64,000 nt of DNA from Bacteroidetes bacterium 41-46 (GTDB lineage Bacteria > Bacteroidota > Bacteroidia > Bacteroidales > UBA932). Positions 50,921 to 58,196 of this stretch are shown here, piece by piece (position 1 is the first letter of the stretch; every line of letters begins with the position of its first letter). Below the pieces are notes generated by a model. The model was not told where the DNA came from, ran no database searches, and saw only the letters and a program-made list of their open reading frames with translations. The stretch spans positions 62,001-126,000 of the forward strand of contig MKTA01000030.1 in NCBI GenBank assembly GCA_001897515.1, read 5' to 3'. The position numbers were made by a program, and so were the translations under genes.

Positions 50921-51742
50921 TTACCTGTATTCGTTCCTAATTCTGCCCAGCCTCTCCATATCATATTCTGAGATATCAAAGTGGTCAACATCTAAATTGG
51001 AAATCATCCTCTCCCTGGAAGTAGTTTTTGGTAATGGTAAAGTCCCTTTTTGAAGTGTAAACCTTATAAGAAGTTGTGGAACTGACACCCCATAGCTGTT
51101 TGCTATTTCATTTAGAAAAGCATCCTTCAGCGCCCTGCCCGTAGCCAGCGGAGAGTACGCCTCAACCAGAATTCTATTGTCTGTACAATAATTATAAATT
51201 TCATCCTGAGTTCTTCCTGCATAAAAGGCAATCTGGTTAACCATAGGCAAGGTATCTGAGTTATCCTCAACAGCCTTAATATCAGATACTGAAAAGTTAG
51301 AAACTCCTATTGATCTGACTCTCCCCTCCTTATAAATACGTTCAAAAGCTCTCCAAGACTCAATATTCTCCTTTGTGCAATCTTTACCCATTTCTGTCCA
51401 TGGCCATGGAGCATGTATCAGATATAGATCAAGGACCTCTAATCCAAGATTCTCCAATGTCTTCTCAAAAGAGAAGAGGGCTTTGTCATATCCCTTTATC
51501 TCAGCAGGAAGCTTTGAGGTAATGAATATTTCATCTCTGCTAATTTCAGACCCTCTGATTGCCTCTCCCACCCCCTTTTCATTACCGTATGCAAGTGCAG
51601 TATCAATGTGCCTGTAACCCACCTCCAGGGCATCCTTAACTGCTTGAACAGCCAACCTGTCAGGTATCTGCCATGTCCCAAAACCAATTTTTGGAACTTT
51701 TAAACCATTATACAATGAGTAACAACTATCTAATATTGACAT
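50921..51742 (-). CDS. Aldo/keto reductase
   Basis: The 273-residue TIM-barrel oxidoreductase shows the NADPH-enzyme signatures VPKIGFGTWQIP, GYRHIDTALAYGNEKGVG (catalytic Asp and Tyr), LDLYLIHAPWPW with the catalytic His, SIGVSNFSVSDI, and LPLPKTTSRERM. It probably reduces small aldehydes, of 2,5-didehydrogluconate reductase type. It is the last host gene before the integrated element. Confidence 0.9.
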   Translation of the reverse strand: MSILDSCYSLYNGLKVPKIGFGTWQIPDRLAVQAVKDALEVGYRHIDTALAYGNEKGVGEAIRGSEISRDEIFITSKLPAEIKGYDKALFSFEKTLENLGLEVLDLYLIHAPWPWTEMGKDCTKENIESWRAFERIYKEGRVRSIGVSNFSVSDIKAVEDNSDTLPMVNQIAFYAGRTQDEIYNYCTDNRILVEAYSPLATGRALKDAFLNEIANSYGVSVPQLLIRFTLQKGTLPLPKTTSRERMISNLDVDHFDISEYDMERLGRIRNEYR

Positions 51743-51763
51743 GATTTATTTTTTAGTAACAAA

Positions 51764-51771
51764 CAAATATA
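51764..51771 (-). promoter_or_regulatory. Candidate -7 box for the aldo/keto reductase gene
   Basis: On the minus strand this reads TATATTTG, an exact TAnnTTTG match 21 nt upstream of the ATG. Confidence 0.4.
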
Positions 51772-51791
51772 GCAAAAGGGGCGCAAATTGA

Positions 51792-51824
51792 AATAAAAAA
51801 AGAGTGCCATTTCTGACACTCTTT
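51792..51824 (-). terminator. Original intrinsic terminator of tRNA-Val, now stranded
   Basis: On the minus strand AAAGAGTG, a 10-nt loop and CACTCTTT form an 8-bp stem followed by a T-run. It lies just beyond the orphan 3' half of tRNA-Val, where the host tRNA transcript ended before the element inserted. It is now about 8.8 kb from the working tRNA. Confidence 0.7.
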
Positions 51825-51826
51825 CC

Positions 51827-51872
51827 GTGGGAGCAGAGGGAGTCGAACCCCCGACCCTCTGCTTGTAAGGCA
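51827..51872. repeat. attL: left 46-bp direct repeat (3' half of tRNA-Val)
   Basis: This 46-bp sequence is identical to 60596-60641. Read on the minus strand it covers tRNA-Val from the anticodon stem to the discriminator base plus 1 nt. The 5' half of a tRNA is missing here, so it is an orphan fragment. It marks the left border of the element. Confidence 0.93.
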
Positions 51873-52001
51873 TAACAAAACGGTTAATTTTAATATTTTT
51901 CAATTTCAGTCGTTTTATTAAAATCAATATATTGGCCTCATTATCTGACAATATTGTTTGTATCTTTTCATTTTTCTCCAATCTCTCTAAATTTATTTTA
52001 T

Positions 52002-52009
52002 TATATTTG
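52002..52009 (+). promoter_or_regulatory. Candidate -7 box for the integrase gene
   Basis: TATATTTG is an exact TAnnTTTG match 34 nt upstream of the integrase ATG at 52044. The expected transcript would start within or after the alternative TTG codon at 52020, which supports the ATG start. Confidence 0.45.
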
Positions 52010-52043
52010 TGTGTGAATTTTGTGTTCTCAAATAAAAATCGCC

Positions 52044-53270
52044 ATGAAGTATAAGTATTCAAACAATGGGGTTGTTGTTTCCCTTGTCAGAGATGTAAGG
52101 AAAAAGGACAAAAACGAAGAGTGCCCTATTCGCTGGTGTGTCTATTTCAACAAAAAGCGAGTTTACTATTCAACCGGCTTTTCAATGGGTTTAAAAGAGT
52201 GGAATGATTTTGTAAACAAAAATCTGGGAAAGCACAAGGAGATAAGAGATAGCTTGAGCACTCATCTTTACATTATACTGCAGCCAAAAGTAAAAGAGCT
52301 AGCAGACAATGGAGTATTTACCCATGAGAGACTTAATCAGCTCCTCGGCAAATCTGACATAAACTCTGTAAATGATGCGTTTAAGGCTAAAATTACAGCT
52401 TTAGAACAAAGTGATAAGATTTCCAACAAAATTATATATCAATGCGCTTTAAATGCGTTTGAAAGTTTTGCCGGAACAAAGCCATTCTCAGCCATAACTC
52501 CAAAATTTCTGAGAGAGTTCCAAGAGGATATGGAGAAGCGAGAGATGCGAAAAAGCTCAATGGGAATGTATCTCAGATGTTTAAGGGCAATAATTAATAA
52601 TAATGGGGAATCATTTCTCCCTGGAGGAAACTATCCTTTTGGGAAAGGTAAATTTGTCATTCCAACGGGATCAGGCCGAGAAATGGCTCTCAACTTGGAT
52701 GATATTCACAAGATTGAAGCATACGAGTGTAAGAGCAAAACAGCCGAGTTTTGCAGGGATATGTGGATTTTCTCCTTCTATTGCTCTGGGGTGAACTTTG
52801 CTGATTTGTGCCGGATGCGATATAAAGACATTCAAAATGATGAAATTTATTTTATTCGCCAAAAGACAAAAAGCACAACGCAGTCCCAACGGGATATTAT
52901 CTCTCCAGTTACTGCACCATTGAAGCGCATAATACTGAAGCATGGTAACAAAGACAAAGGAGGGTATATTTTCCCAATGCTGAACGGGACTAAAACAGAA
53001 GCTGAGAGAATAGACAATATCCGCAACTTCATCCGGTTGACAAATCGGAAAATCAAGGATATTGCAAAAGAATTGAAGCTGATGAGTGGAGTAAGTACCT
53101 ACACAGCCAGACACTCATACGCTACAATTTTGACAAAATTAAGAGTGCCTGAAAGTTATATAGCTGAACAGCTCGGACACTCTAAAAGAAGCGTAACTCA
53201 GGGTTATTTTGACAGCTACACCCGAGAAGAGCGGTTTAAATATAATGGGCTTTTGGTAAAAAATTATTAA
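52044..53270 (+). CDS. int: Tyrosine recombinase (integrase) of the tRNA-Val element
   Basis: The 408-residue integrase has an N-terminal arm-binding domain (WCVYFNKKRVYYSTGFSMGL), a SAM-like core-binding domain (about residues 110-210) and a C-terminal catalytic domain. Catalytic features are TYTARHSYAT (second Arg), AEQLGHSKRSV (His) and the nucleophile Tyr in VTQGYFDSY. Where most family members have the first Arg (GxRxxD), this one has Asn in SGVNFADLC. That change recurs in Bacteroidetes integrases. It lies just inside attL, reading away from it, as expected for an element that uses the tRNA as attB. Confidence 0.92.
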   Translation: MKYKYSNNGVVVSLVRDVRKKDKNEECPIRWCVYFNKKRVYYSTGFSMGLKEWNDFVNKNLGKHKEIRDSLSTHLYIILQPKVKELADNGVFTHERLNQLLGKSDINSVNDAFKAKITALEQSDKISNKIIYQCALNAFESFAGTKPFSAITPKFLREFQEDMEKREMRKSSMGMYLRCLRAIINNNGESFLPGGNYPFGKGKFVIPTGSGREMALNLDDIHKIEAYECKSKTAEFCRDMWIFSFYCSGVNFADLCRMRYKDIQNDEIYFIRQKTKSTTQSQRDIISPVTAPLKRIILKHGNKDKGGYIFPMLNGTKTEAERIDNIRNFIRLTNRKIKDIAKELKLMSGVSTYTARHSYATILTKLRVPESYIAEQLGHSKRSVTQGYFDSYTREERFKYNGLLVKNY

Positions 53271-53282
53271 CACTCATTTATT

Positions 53283-54077
53283 ATGGAAGAAAATAAAGAG
53301 GACATGACAACCAGAAGATTTATTTCAGGCAAAGAGATGATGGAGAGAGAGATCAGTATGCTTGAAAACGAAAAAGACTATTCAGAGAAGTTAGCCCTAT
53401 ACACAATTGAAGAACTATCTTCTATCGGAAAGCGAATTGATGACTGCTTGTATTTGTCAGAAGCACGAGAAATTGAAAAAATACTTCAATATCATTATCT
53501 CGGACTAAAAAAGATTGAACCAAAGCATAATTTCACAAGCATTAATAGTGCGTCTTATAAATCTGATGACGACTTTAATAAAAGATTCAATAAAGAGTTA
53601 TCGGACAGGATTAAATGGTTTGATGATGCAATGAAACGACTAAGCGAGAAAATCGCAAGTGGCAAACTCAAAAAAGCACCCGAATTGAAGAGTCTGGGAT
53701 TGGCTGGTATTAGTTATGACTATATCAAAAACCTTTATGAATATCTAGCCGACAAGGCAATTATTAAAAATGAGGGGGAGATAACGCGTGAAAGCCTAGA
53801 TTATGCAATAACTGGAAGAAAGCCAAAGGAAAATTGGTCATATACTCCAATAACTCTTTTAGCATCAAAGCAAGAATTGAGATTCATCCTGTCTTACTTA
53901 ATAAATGGAAATCAGCTTGGGTCATTATCAAATGAAGTGAAGAGGCGAGCCGGAGGTCTATTCATCAAGGATGGAGCTCCTATAGGAGAGCTTAGTAACT
54001 TGTCTAAGCAAGATCAAGACTGGGCCACAAAGCGAGACCGCCATAGAGGGTTTTTCGTAAAAAAATCATCCACCTGA
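53283..54077 (+). CDS. Hypothetical protein next to integrase
   Basis: I do not recognise this 264-residue protein. It has no signal peptide or membrane segment. It is strongly charged, with probable coiled-coil stretches around residues 15-75 and 110-140 (FNKELSDRIKWFDDAMKRL). The C-terminal half (SYTPITLLASKQELRFILSY and GGLFIKDGAPIGELSNLSKQ) looks like a compact folded domain. It lies 12 nt after int, so it is probably co-transcribed, and is followed by a strong terminator. A role in recombination or its control is possible by position only. Confidence 0.7.
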   Translation: MEENKEDMTTRRFISGKEMMEREISMLENEKDYSEKLALYTIEELSSIGKRIDDCLYLSEAREIEKILQYHYLGLKKIEPKHNFTSINSASYKSDDDFNKRFNKELSDRIKWFDDAMKRLSEKIASGKLKKAPELKSLGLAGISYDYIKNLYEYLADKAIIKNEGEITRESLDYAITGRKPKENWSYTPITLLASKQELRFILSYLINGNQLGSLSNEVKRRAGGLFIKDGAPIGELSNLSKQDQDWATKRDRHRGFFVKKSST

Positions 54078-54125
54078 TATAGATTAATTTTCAAACAATT
54101 ATATTTTTTCCACCCACTCCCACCC

Positions 54126-54165
54126 ATAAGCCACTCACCCCAAATGAGTGGCTTATTATTTTGTT
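54126..54165 (+). terminator. Strong hairpin terminator after the int operon
   Basis: ATAAGCCACTCA (54126-54137) and TGAGTGGCTTAT (54145-54156) form a perfect 12-bp stem with a 7-nt loop, followed by TATTTTGTTATT. It separates the int and 53283 genes from the xis-rep-helicase block, so the two blocks are likely separate transcripts. Confidence 0.8.
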
Positions 54166-54193
54166 ATTCAGCCAATTAATGGTTTTTTCAATA

Positions 54194-54201
54194 TATTTTT
54201 G
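54194..54201 (+). promoter_or_regulatory. Candidate -7 box for the xis-rep-helicase block
   Basis: TATTTTTG is an exact TAnnTTTG match 25 nt upstream of the AlpA-like ATG and just after the terminator. It would start the replication transcript. Confidence 0.45.
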
Positions 54202-54226
54202 TTTCAAATCAATTTCAATTTTTGAT

Positions 54227-54478
54227 ATGGAAAAAAAATATTTATCACTAGACGAAGCTGTTGAGTTTTTAAAAAACAAAGGGCTACCAATTGCTAAGAA
54301 TTATTTCTATGTATTGAGCTGTAAAAAACAAGTACCTCTAATAAGGTTTGGGGGTAGGAAACTTGTATTTGATGCCGAGGAGTTGAATCTCTGGGCAGAG
54401 TCCCGCCTTGAGCGGAAGAGCGGAGTAAACCCCGTTACCTCATCTGTTGCTCAAGATGCAAGAAGAAAGAAGCTATAA
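54227..54478 (+). CDS. AlpA/excisionase-like winged-helix regulator
   Basis: The 83-residue protein has a MerR/HTH_17-type fold: YLSLDEAVEFLKNKGLPIAK, then YFYVLSCKKQVPLIRFGGRK and VFDAEELNLWAESR. Small proteins of this type serve as excisionases or activators of int in many mobile elements. The frame is open 22 codons further up, over the -7 box, so the ATG at 54227 is used. The basic tail (QDARRKKL) is unusual but short. Confidence 0.8.
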   Translation: MEKKYLSLDEAVEFLKNKGLPIAKNYFYVLSCKKQVPLIRFGGRKLVFDAEELNLWAESRLERKSGVNPVTSSVAQDARRKKL

Positions 54479-54496
54479 TTTTAAAAATTCAAGGTT

Positions 54497-54691
54497 ATGG
54501 AACAGCAGTTACAAGTAAAAGCCCTGCCGGGCACAAAGGCGGATTCTATCTTAAATGATGTTTATCGCCACCTCTCTGTACTGAGAAGCAAGTACAATGT
54601 TCCGATATGCGACAAATGGATAACCCTCTCTAGTAAAAAGCACATCAAACAGTACTGGATTGAGGGGCAAAGTACAACCTCAACAAAATAA
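54497..54691 (+). CDS. Small hypothetical protein
   Basis: This 64-residue ORF lies between the AlpA-like gene (18 nt) and the replication gene (25 nt), all in one direction. It is not recognised. It has a helical middle (SILNDVYRHLSVLRSKY) and no membrane segment or signal. The tight spacing supports it as a real gene. Confidence 0.55.
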   Translation: MEQQLQVKALPGTKADSILNDVYRHLSVLRSKYNVPICDKWITLSSKKHIKQYWIEGQSTTSTK

Positions 54692-54716
54692 TTGAACAAT
54701 ATGGAGGGCGCATACA

Positions 54717-55478
54717 ATGGCATATAGATTTACGGACACAGGGAAATGGGGCGATAGTTGGTTTTACAAGCTAAATAATTTACAAAAGCTGTTGTTTATG
54801 TATCTATGCGACAATTGCGACCATGCGGGACTTATTGAAGTTAATGAGCGGAAATGGGCCTTTGATATGAATGTATCAGAAAAGGAATTGAAAGGGGCTT
54901 TGGAGGGGCTTCAAAGGGGCTTAGTTTTTAGCAACGATAGGGATGTAATTTATCTCAAGAACTTTATTAAGCATCAAAAAAACCTGCCATTCAACCAAAA
55001 AAACAAAGCACATCTCGGAATTATGAACCGGCTTGAAGAGTCAAGGCATAAGTTTGGATTTCAAAATATTATAGAATTTATAGAAGCCCCTGCCAAGCCC
55101 CTTGAAAGGGGCACAGGTATAGGTATAGGTAATGGTATAGGTACAGGTATAGGTAATTGCGATGAAAAAAAAATTAAACCGGAACCTAAACCAAAAAAAA
55201 TAGAAGTTTCTGAATTTGTAAGTATGACAGAGCAAGAACACCAAAAACTCATATCGGATTTTGGAGCAGATGGAACAACAGAACTCATTGAGATACTCAA
55301 TAATTACAAAGGCTCAACCGGGAAAAGATACAAAAACGACTACCTAGCTATAAGAGGATGGGTAAAGGATCGGTACTTAGAACGAAAAGCCAAGCCAAAT
55401 AGCAATAGAGGAGCAAAAGATGACTCTGGCGAGACCGCTCCTCAGCCACCAAGACTAAAACCAATTACAAAATGGTAA
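54717..55478 (+). CDS. Phage-type replication initiator / replisome organiser
   Basis: The 253-residue protein has an N-terminal winged-helix-like domain (MAYRFTDTGKWGDSWFYKLN, LQKLLFMYLCDNCDHAGLIE), a low-complexity Gly-Ile/Thr/Asn linker at about residues 132-147, and a C-terminal domain (KRYKNDYLAIRGWVKDRYLE) of the kind found at the end of phage initiators such as DnaD-like organisers. It would bind the origin and load the helicase encoded next. Its stop overlaps the helicase ATG by 7 nt (ATGGTAA). The direct assignment rests on layout and context. Confidence 0.75.
   Translation: MAYRFTDTGKWGDSWFYKLNNLQKLLFMYLCDNCDHAGLIEVNERKWAFDMNVSEKELKGALEGLQRGLVFSNDRDVIYLKNFIKHQKNLPFNQKNKAHLGIMNRLEESRHKFGFQNIIEFIEAPAKPLERGTGIGIGNGIGTGIGNCDEKKIKPEPKPKKIEVSEFVSMTEQEHQKLISDFGADGTTELIEILNNYKGSTGKRYKNDYLAIRGWVKDRYLERKAKPNSNRGAKDDSGETAPQPPRLKPITKW
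55109..55157 (+). repeat. Short tandem GGTATA/GGTACA repeat inside the initiator gene
   Basis: About seven copies of a 6-bp unit (GGTATA, GGTACA, GGTAAT) sit in frame and encode the Gly-Ile-Gly linker. In-gene repeats of initiators are origin sites in some phages, e.g. lambda O; here that is only a possibility. Confidence 0.75.
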
Positions 55479-56794
55479 ACATCTCAAAATTAATCATTGG
55501 CTCAATACTTTCAGAGCCTGAATCAGCATCAATAGCCTGTGAGCTTGTCTCTTCTGAAATGTTTGAGGACATTGACAGGCTCATATTTGCTAAGATTGAA
55601 GAGCTTACTGAGCAAGGCAGTAGGTTGGATTTGTATGTTCTTGGAACTGCACTTAAAAAAGACCTTGCTCCATACGGAGGTGCTACATATCTCGCAGAGA
55701 CCACTCTCAATATCTCATCAGCAAGTAGATTAAAAGAATATTGTCTGATACTCAAACAGGAGCACATTAAAAAACAATATTTCAATTTCTTTTCAGAGGG
55801 TGCTCAGTTATGCACAAATGGTGTTGAAGCTCAAAGAATAATTGATTTCGCACAGGCGGGTGCAGATAATCTAATGTCGCTTTCAAGCACATCAAGCGAG
55901 GGATTTCTACATATTTCACAGCTAACTGAGAAAGCGATTACAAAGGCTGAGGAGCGATGCTTGGCAGCTAAAGAGGGGCGTGCAATAGGTGTACCTACAG
56001 GTATTAGAGCTCTTAATCGGCTTTTAAATGGAGGATTCAAGCCAGGGACATTAAACATTCTTGCTGCGAGGCCGGCTATGGGTAAAACTGCCGTTATGCT
56101 TCATTTTGCCAAATGTGCTGCTGCTTCAGGTGTGCCTGTGTGTATTTACAGCCTTGAGATGAGCGATATTTCTTTAACAGACCGGATGCTTATGAGTATT
56201 GGCAATATGGATGTAGATTCTTACAAGAATGGGGATTTTACTCAATGGCCGGAGCTGATGGAGGCCCAAGGTGTGCTGAATAAGCTCCCAATTTTCATTG
56301 ATAGCAAGGCCCAAGTTAATTTATCCTATATCCATAACCACTCAAGGCGGATGGCGCAAAAGGGCAAATGCGGATTGATTCTGATTGACTATCTGCAATT
56401 AGCGGATATGAGCACCGGGGAGAAGAACCGGAACAGAGAGCAGGAGGTTGCTCAAGCCTCAAGGAGGTGTAAAATAATAGCCAAAGAGCTGAATGTTCCT
56501 GTTGTACTACTTAGCCAGCTCTCACGCAGTGTTGAGGATAGTAAGAACAAAATTCCTCAATTATCTCATTTGAGAGAATCGGGGGCAATAGAGCAAGATG
56601 CTGACATAGTGGCTTTTCTATATAGAGCAGCCTATTATGGAGTTGATTCAATTGAAACATATGACAATGGTACTATTTCCTCTGCGGGCATTGGTGAGTT
56701 AATAATTGGTAAGAACAGAGACGGATCAGTAGGCGCAGTCCTCTTTCAACATAATCCGAGCATGACAATAATTTCAGACTATCACTCCCAATGA
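55472..56794 (+). CDS. DnaB-like replicative helicase of the element
   Basis: The 440-residue protein has a DnaB N-terminal helical domain that begins at once (ISKLIIGSILSEPESASIAC) without the extra leader of chromosomal DnaB, a linker near residue 150, and a RecA-like C-domain: Walker A AARPAMGKTAVML (Lys about 207), Walker B LILIDYLQLADM, QLSRSVEDSKNKIPQLSHLR, and LRESGAIEQDADIVAFLYR. It should unwind DNA 5'-3' as a hexamer at the element's origin, loaded by the gene-54717 product. Its stop overlaps a further short ORF (ATGA). Confidence 0.93.
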   Translation: MVNISKLIIGSILSEPESASIACELVSSEMFEDIDRLIFAKIEELTEQGSRLDLYVLGTALKKDLAPYGGATYLAETTLNISSASRLKEYCLILKQEHIKKQYFNFFSEGAQLCTNGVEAQRIIDFAQAGADNLMSLSSTSSEGFLHISQLTEKAITKAEERCLAAKEGRAIGVPTGIRALNRLLNGGFKPGTLNILAARPAMGKTAVMLHFAKCAAASGVPVCIYSLEMSDISLTDRMLMSIGNMDVDSYKNGDFTQWPELMEAQGVLNKLPIFIDSKAQVNLSYIHNHSRRMAQKGKCGLILIDYLQLADMSTGEKNRNREQEVAQASRRCKIIAKELNVPVVLLSQLSRSVEDSKNKIPQLSHLRESGAIEQDADIVAFLYRAAYYGVDSIETYDNGTISSAGIGELIIGKNRDGSVGAVLFQHNPSMTIISDYHSQ

Positions 56795-57024
56795 AAATCA
56801 TAAACAATAAACGCTCCTCAGCTATGGGAGAATTTCGCGCCCGTACGCTAAGGCTCCTTTCTCCAGAAAACAAATTAATGCACCCCCTTTTTTATGGTTC
56901 ACATAATTCGGGTTGCCTCCCCTATTTCCAGCCCTTTTTTTATGCACTAGATAATTTAGGTAATCGCTCAACACTTCACGCCCGCGCGTTGAGGCTTCAC
57001 TTATTTCTCATGCGCACGCGCTAA
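56791..57024 (+). CDS. Possible small ORF over the iteron array
   Basis: This 77-codon frame overlaps the helicase stop by 4 nt (ATGA), as coupled genes do here. The first two 20-bp repeats are 141 bp apart, so they read in the same frame as RARTLRLL and HARALRLH. The third repeat is out of frame. It may be a real peptide or simply the origin repeats staying open by chance; protein evidence is absent. Confidence 0.3.
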   Translation: MKIINNKRSSAMGEFRARTLRLLSPENKLMHPLFYGSHNSGCLPYFQPFFYALDNLGNRSTLHARALRLHLFLMRTR

Positions 57025-57030
57025 GGCTTC
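56838..57030 (+). repeat. Three iteron-like 20-bp repeats, candidate origin
   Basis: Copies lie at 56838-56857, 56979-56998 and 57011-57030 with the consensus YGCSCRYRCGYTRAGGCTYC. They are GC-rich in an AT-rich intergenic region just after the helicase gene. They are followed by A/T-rich DNA. The setting (initiator, helicase, direct repeats) is that of an iteron-controlled origin. Binding by the initiator is inferred. Confidence 0.6.
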
Positions 57031-57074
57031 AGAAATCTTTTTAAAACCACTTTACACTATTAAATATCAACACT

Positions 57075-57284
57075 ATGGGATTAGATGGAATAATTAAAAC
57101 CAATGTTACCTGCAAAGTAATTGAGACAAACCATAACGAAGATGGTCCGGTTCGCAGAATCAAAGTAGAGGTCAGAACCGATGCTTTGCGCTGTTTTCAG
57201 GGGGCATACGCCCTATTAACCCCTGAGGAGGCAGAAAGACTCATCAGAGAGCTAGATTCTCAAATAGACCGCTTAAAGGAATGA
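57075..57284 (+). CDS. Small hypothetical protein
   Basis: This 69-residue protein is unrecognised. It has a beta-rich start (TNVTCKVIETNHNEDGPVRR) and an amphipathic C-terminal helix (TPEEAERLIRELDSQIDRLK). It follows the iteron array and lies in the same direction as the helicase. It may be a replication or copy-control accessory, by position only. Confidence 0.6.
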   Translation: MGLDGIIKTNVTCKVIETNHNEDGPVRRIKVEVRTDALRCFQGAYALLTPEEAERLIRELDSQIDRLKE

Positions 57285-57409
57285 ATCTATCAAGCCTCGC
57301 GTTAAAACCTCGTAACTCATTAAATAAATCGCCACAACAAGGGTTTTTTGAGTGGATTTTAAAGGATAAGCGCAAAGGCAATGAGTAAGAGCAAAAAATA
57401 AATAATGTC

Positions 57410-57436
57410 TTAAATCGCCCATTTTTGGCGTTTAAA
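57410..57436 (+). promoter_or_regulatory. Imperfect dyad before the 57447 gene
   Basis: TTAAATCGCC and GGCGTTTAAA form an inverted repeat with one bulged T and a 7-nt centre, ending 10 nt before the next ATG. It could be an operator or a terminator hairpin. The preceding gap (57285-57446) shows nothing else. Confidence 0.35.
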
Positions 57437-57446
57437 TCTATTTTAT

Positions 57447-58130
57447 ATGTTTAAGCAATTGAAAATAAAAAGTAGTGGATCAGCTCCAATGGGAGACAAA
57501 TCAAAAATTGCGATTAGAATAAACAGTCAAAATGTTAGTATAATTCCATTTGAGCGCGCCGGAGAAGTAATTCAATGGCCGAAGTCTGGCAGAGTAGACT
57601 CCGCCCCTGGTTCAAAGGACCTGTACGGAGTGCTTTTAGAGCAGGACATTCTTTTTATTGAACGGGCAGCGTTTTACCTCCCGTATCCTACTCTATGCAT
57701 CCTTGAGGTGAGCGAAAACGACATTACACAAGAGCATTTCAATAAGTATGCACTATTTGACGAGGTGGCTTTTACCTCTTGCAATGTGCTATTCAACGGA
57801 GGTATTATTGATTTTCTGCATGCGATTAAAGATTATTGCACACCGGAACAAAATCAAATATTTCAAAGTTCTCTTGCATACAAGGCAGAAGAAATTACTC
57901 GCAGCATGGTCAATGATGTGTCCAGGCGCGATTACCTAAATCAAATTATTGAAAGGAATAAAATCCTCAAGGAATGCTCTTTAAGAGGGGAAGATAATTA
58001 TTCTCTGTTTTTTCAGCAACTATCTCAAGTTAGGTGCGTGGAGCCCGAATCACTAATGACGCCCTTGCGTGAAAAACGACATTTGTATTACCTGATAAAC
58101 AGAATGAGCCGAGGAGGGCAAAATATTTAA
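57447..58130 (+). CDS. Hypothetical protein of the element's cargo region
   Basis: The 227-residue protein is unrecognised. It has no signal peptide or membrane helix. The first half looks beta-rich (KIAIRINSQNVSIIPFERAG, LLEQDILFIERAAFYLPYPT), the second helical (LNQIIERNKILKECSLRG). It is followed after 66 bp by the ParB/sulfiredoxin-like gene in the same direction, so the two may act together. Codon use is like the rest of the element. Confidence 0.65.
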   Translation: MFKQLKIKSSGSAPMGDKSKIAIRINSQNVSIIPFERAGEVIQWPKSGRVDSAPGSKDLYGVLLEQDILFIERAAFYLPYPTLCILEVSENDITQEHFNKYALFDEVAFTSCNVLFNGGIIDFLHAIKDYCTPEQNQIFQSSLAYKAEEITRSMVNDVSRRDYLNQIIERNKILKECSLRGEDNYSLFFQQLSQVRCVEPESLMTPLREKRHLYYLINRMSRGGQNI

Positions 58131-58196
58131 AGTAGTTTATCACTAGAACTATTCGGAGGGGAATGAATAATCAAAATATAATTCAATTTATTTATT

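Noticed and set aside
55109-55157. Short tandem repeat considered as a CRISPR or assembly artefact
   Set aside because: Units are 6 bp without spacers and keep the reading frame of the initiator gene; it encodes a Gly-rich linker.
56821-57030. CRISPR array
   Set aside because: Only three imperfect 20-bp copies with unequal spacing (121 and 12 bp between them), and no cas genes.
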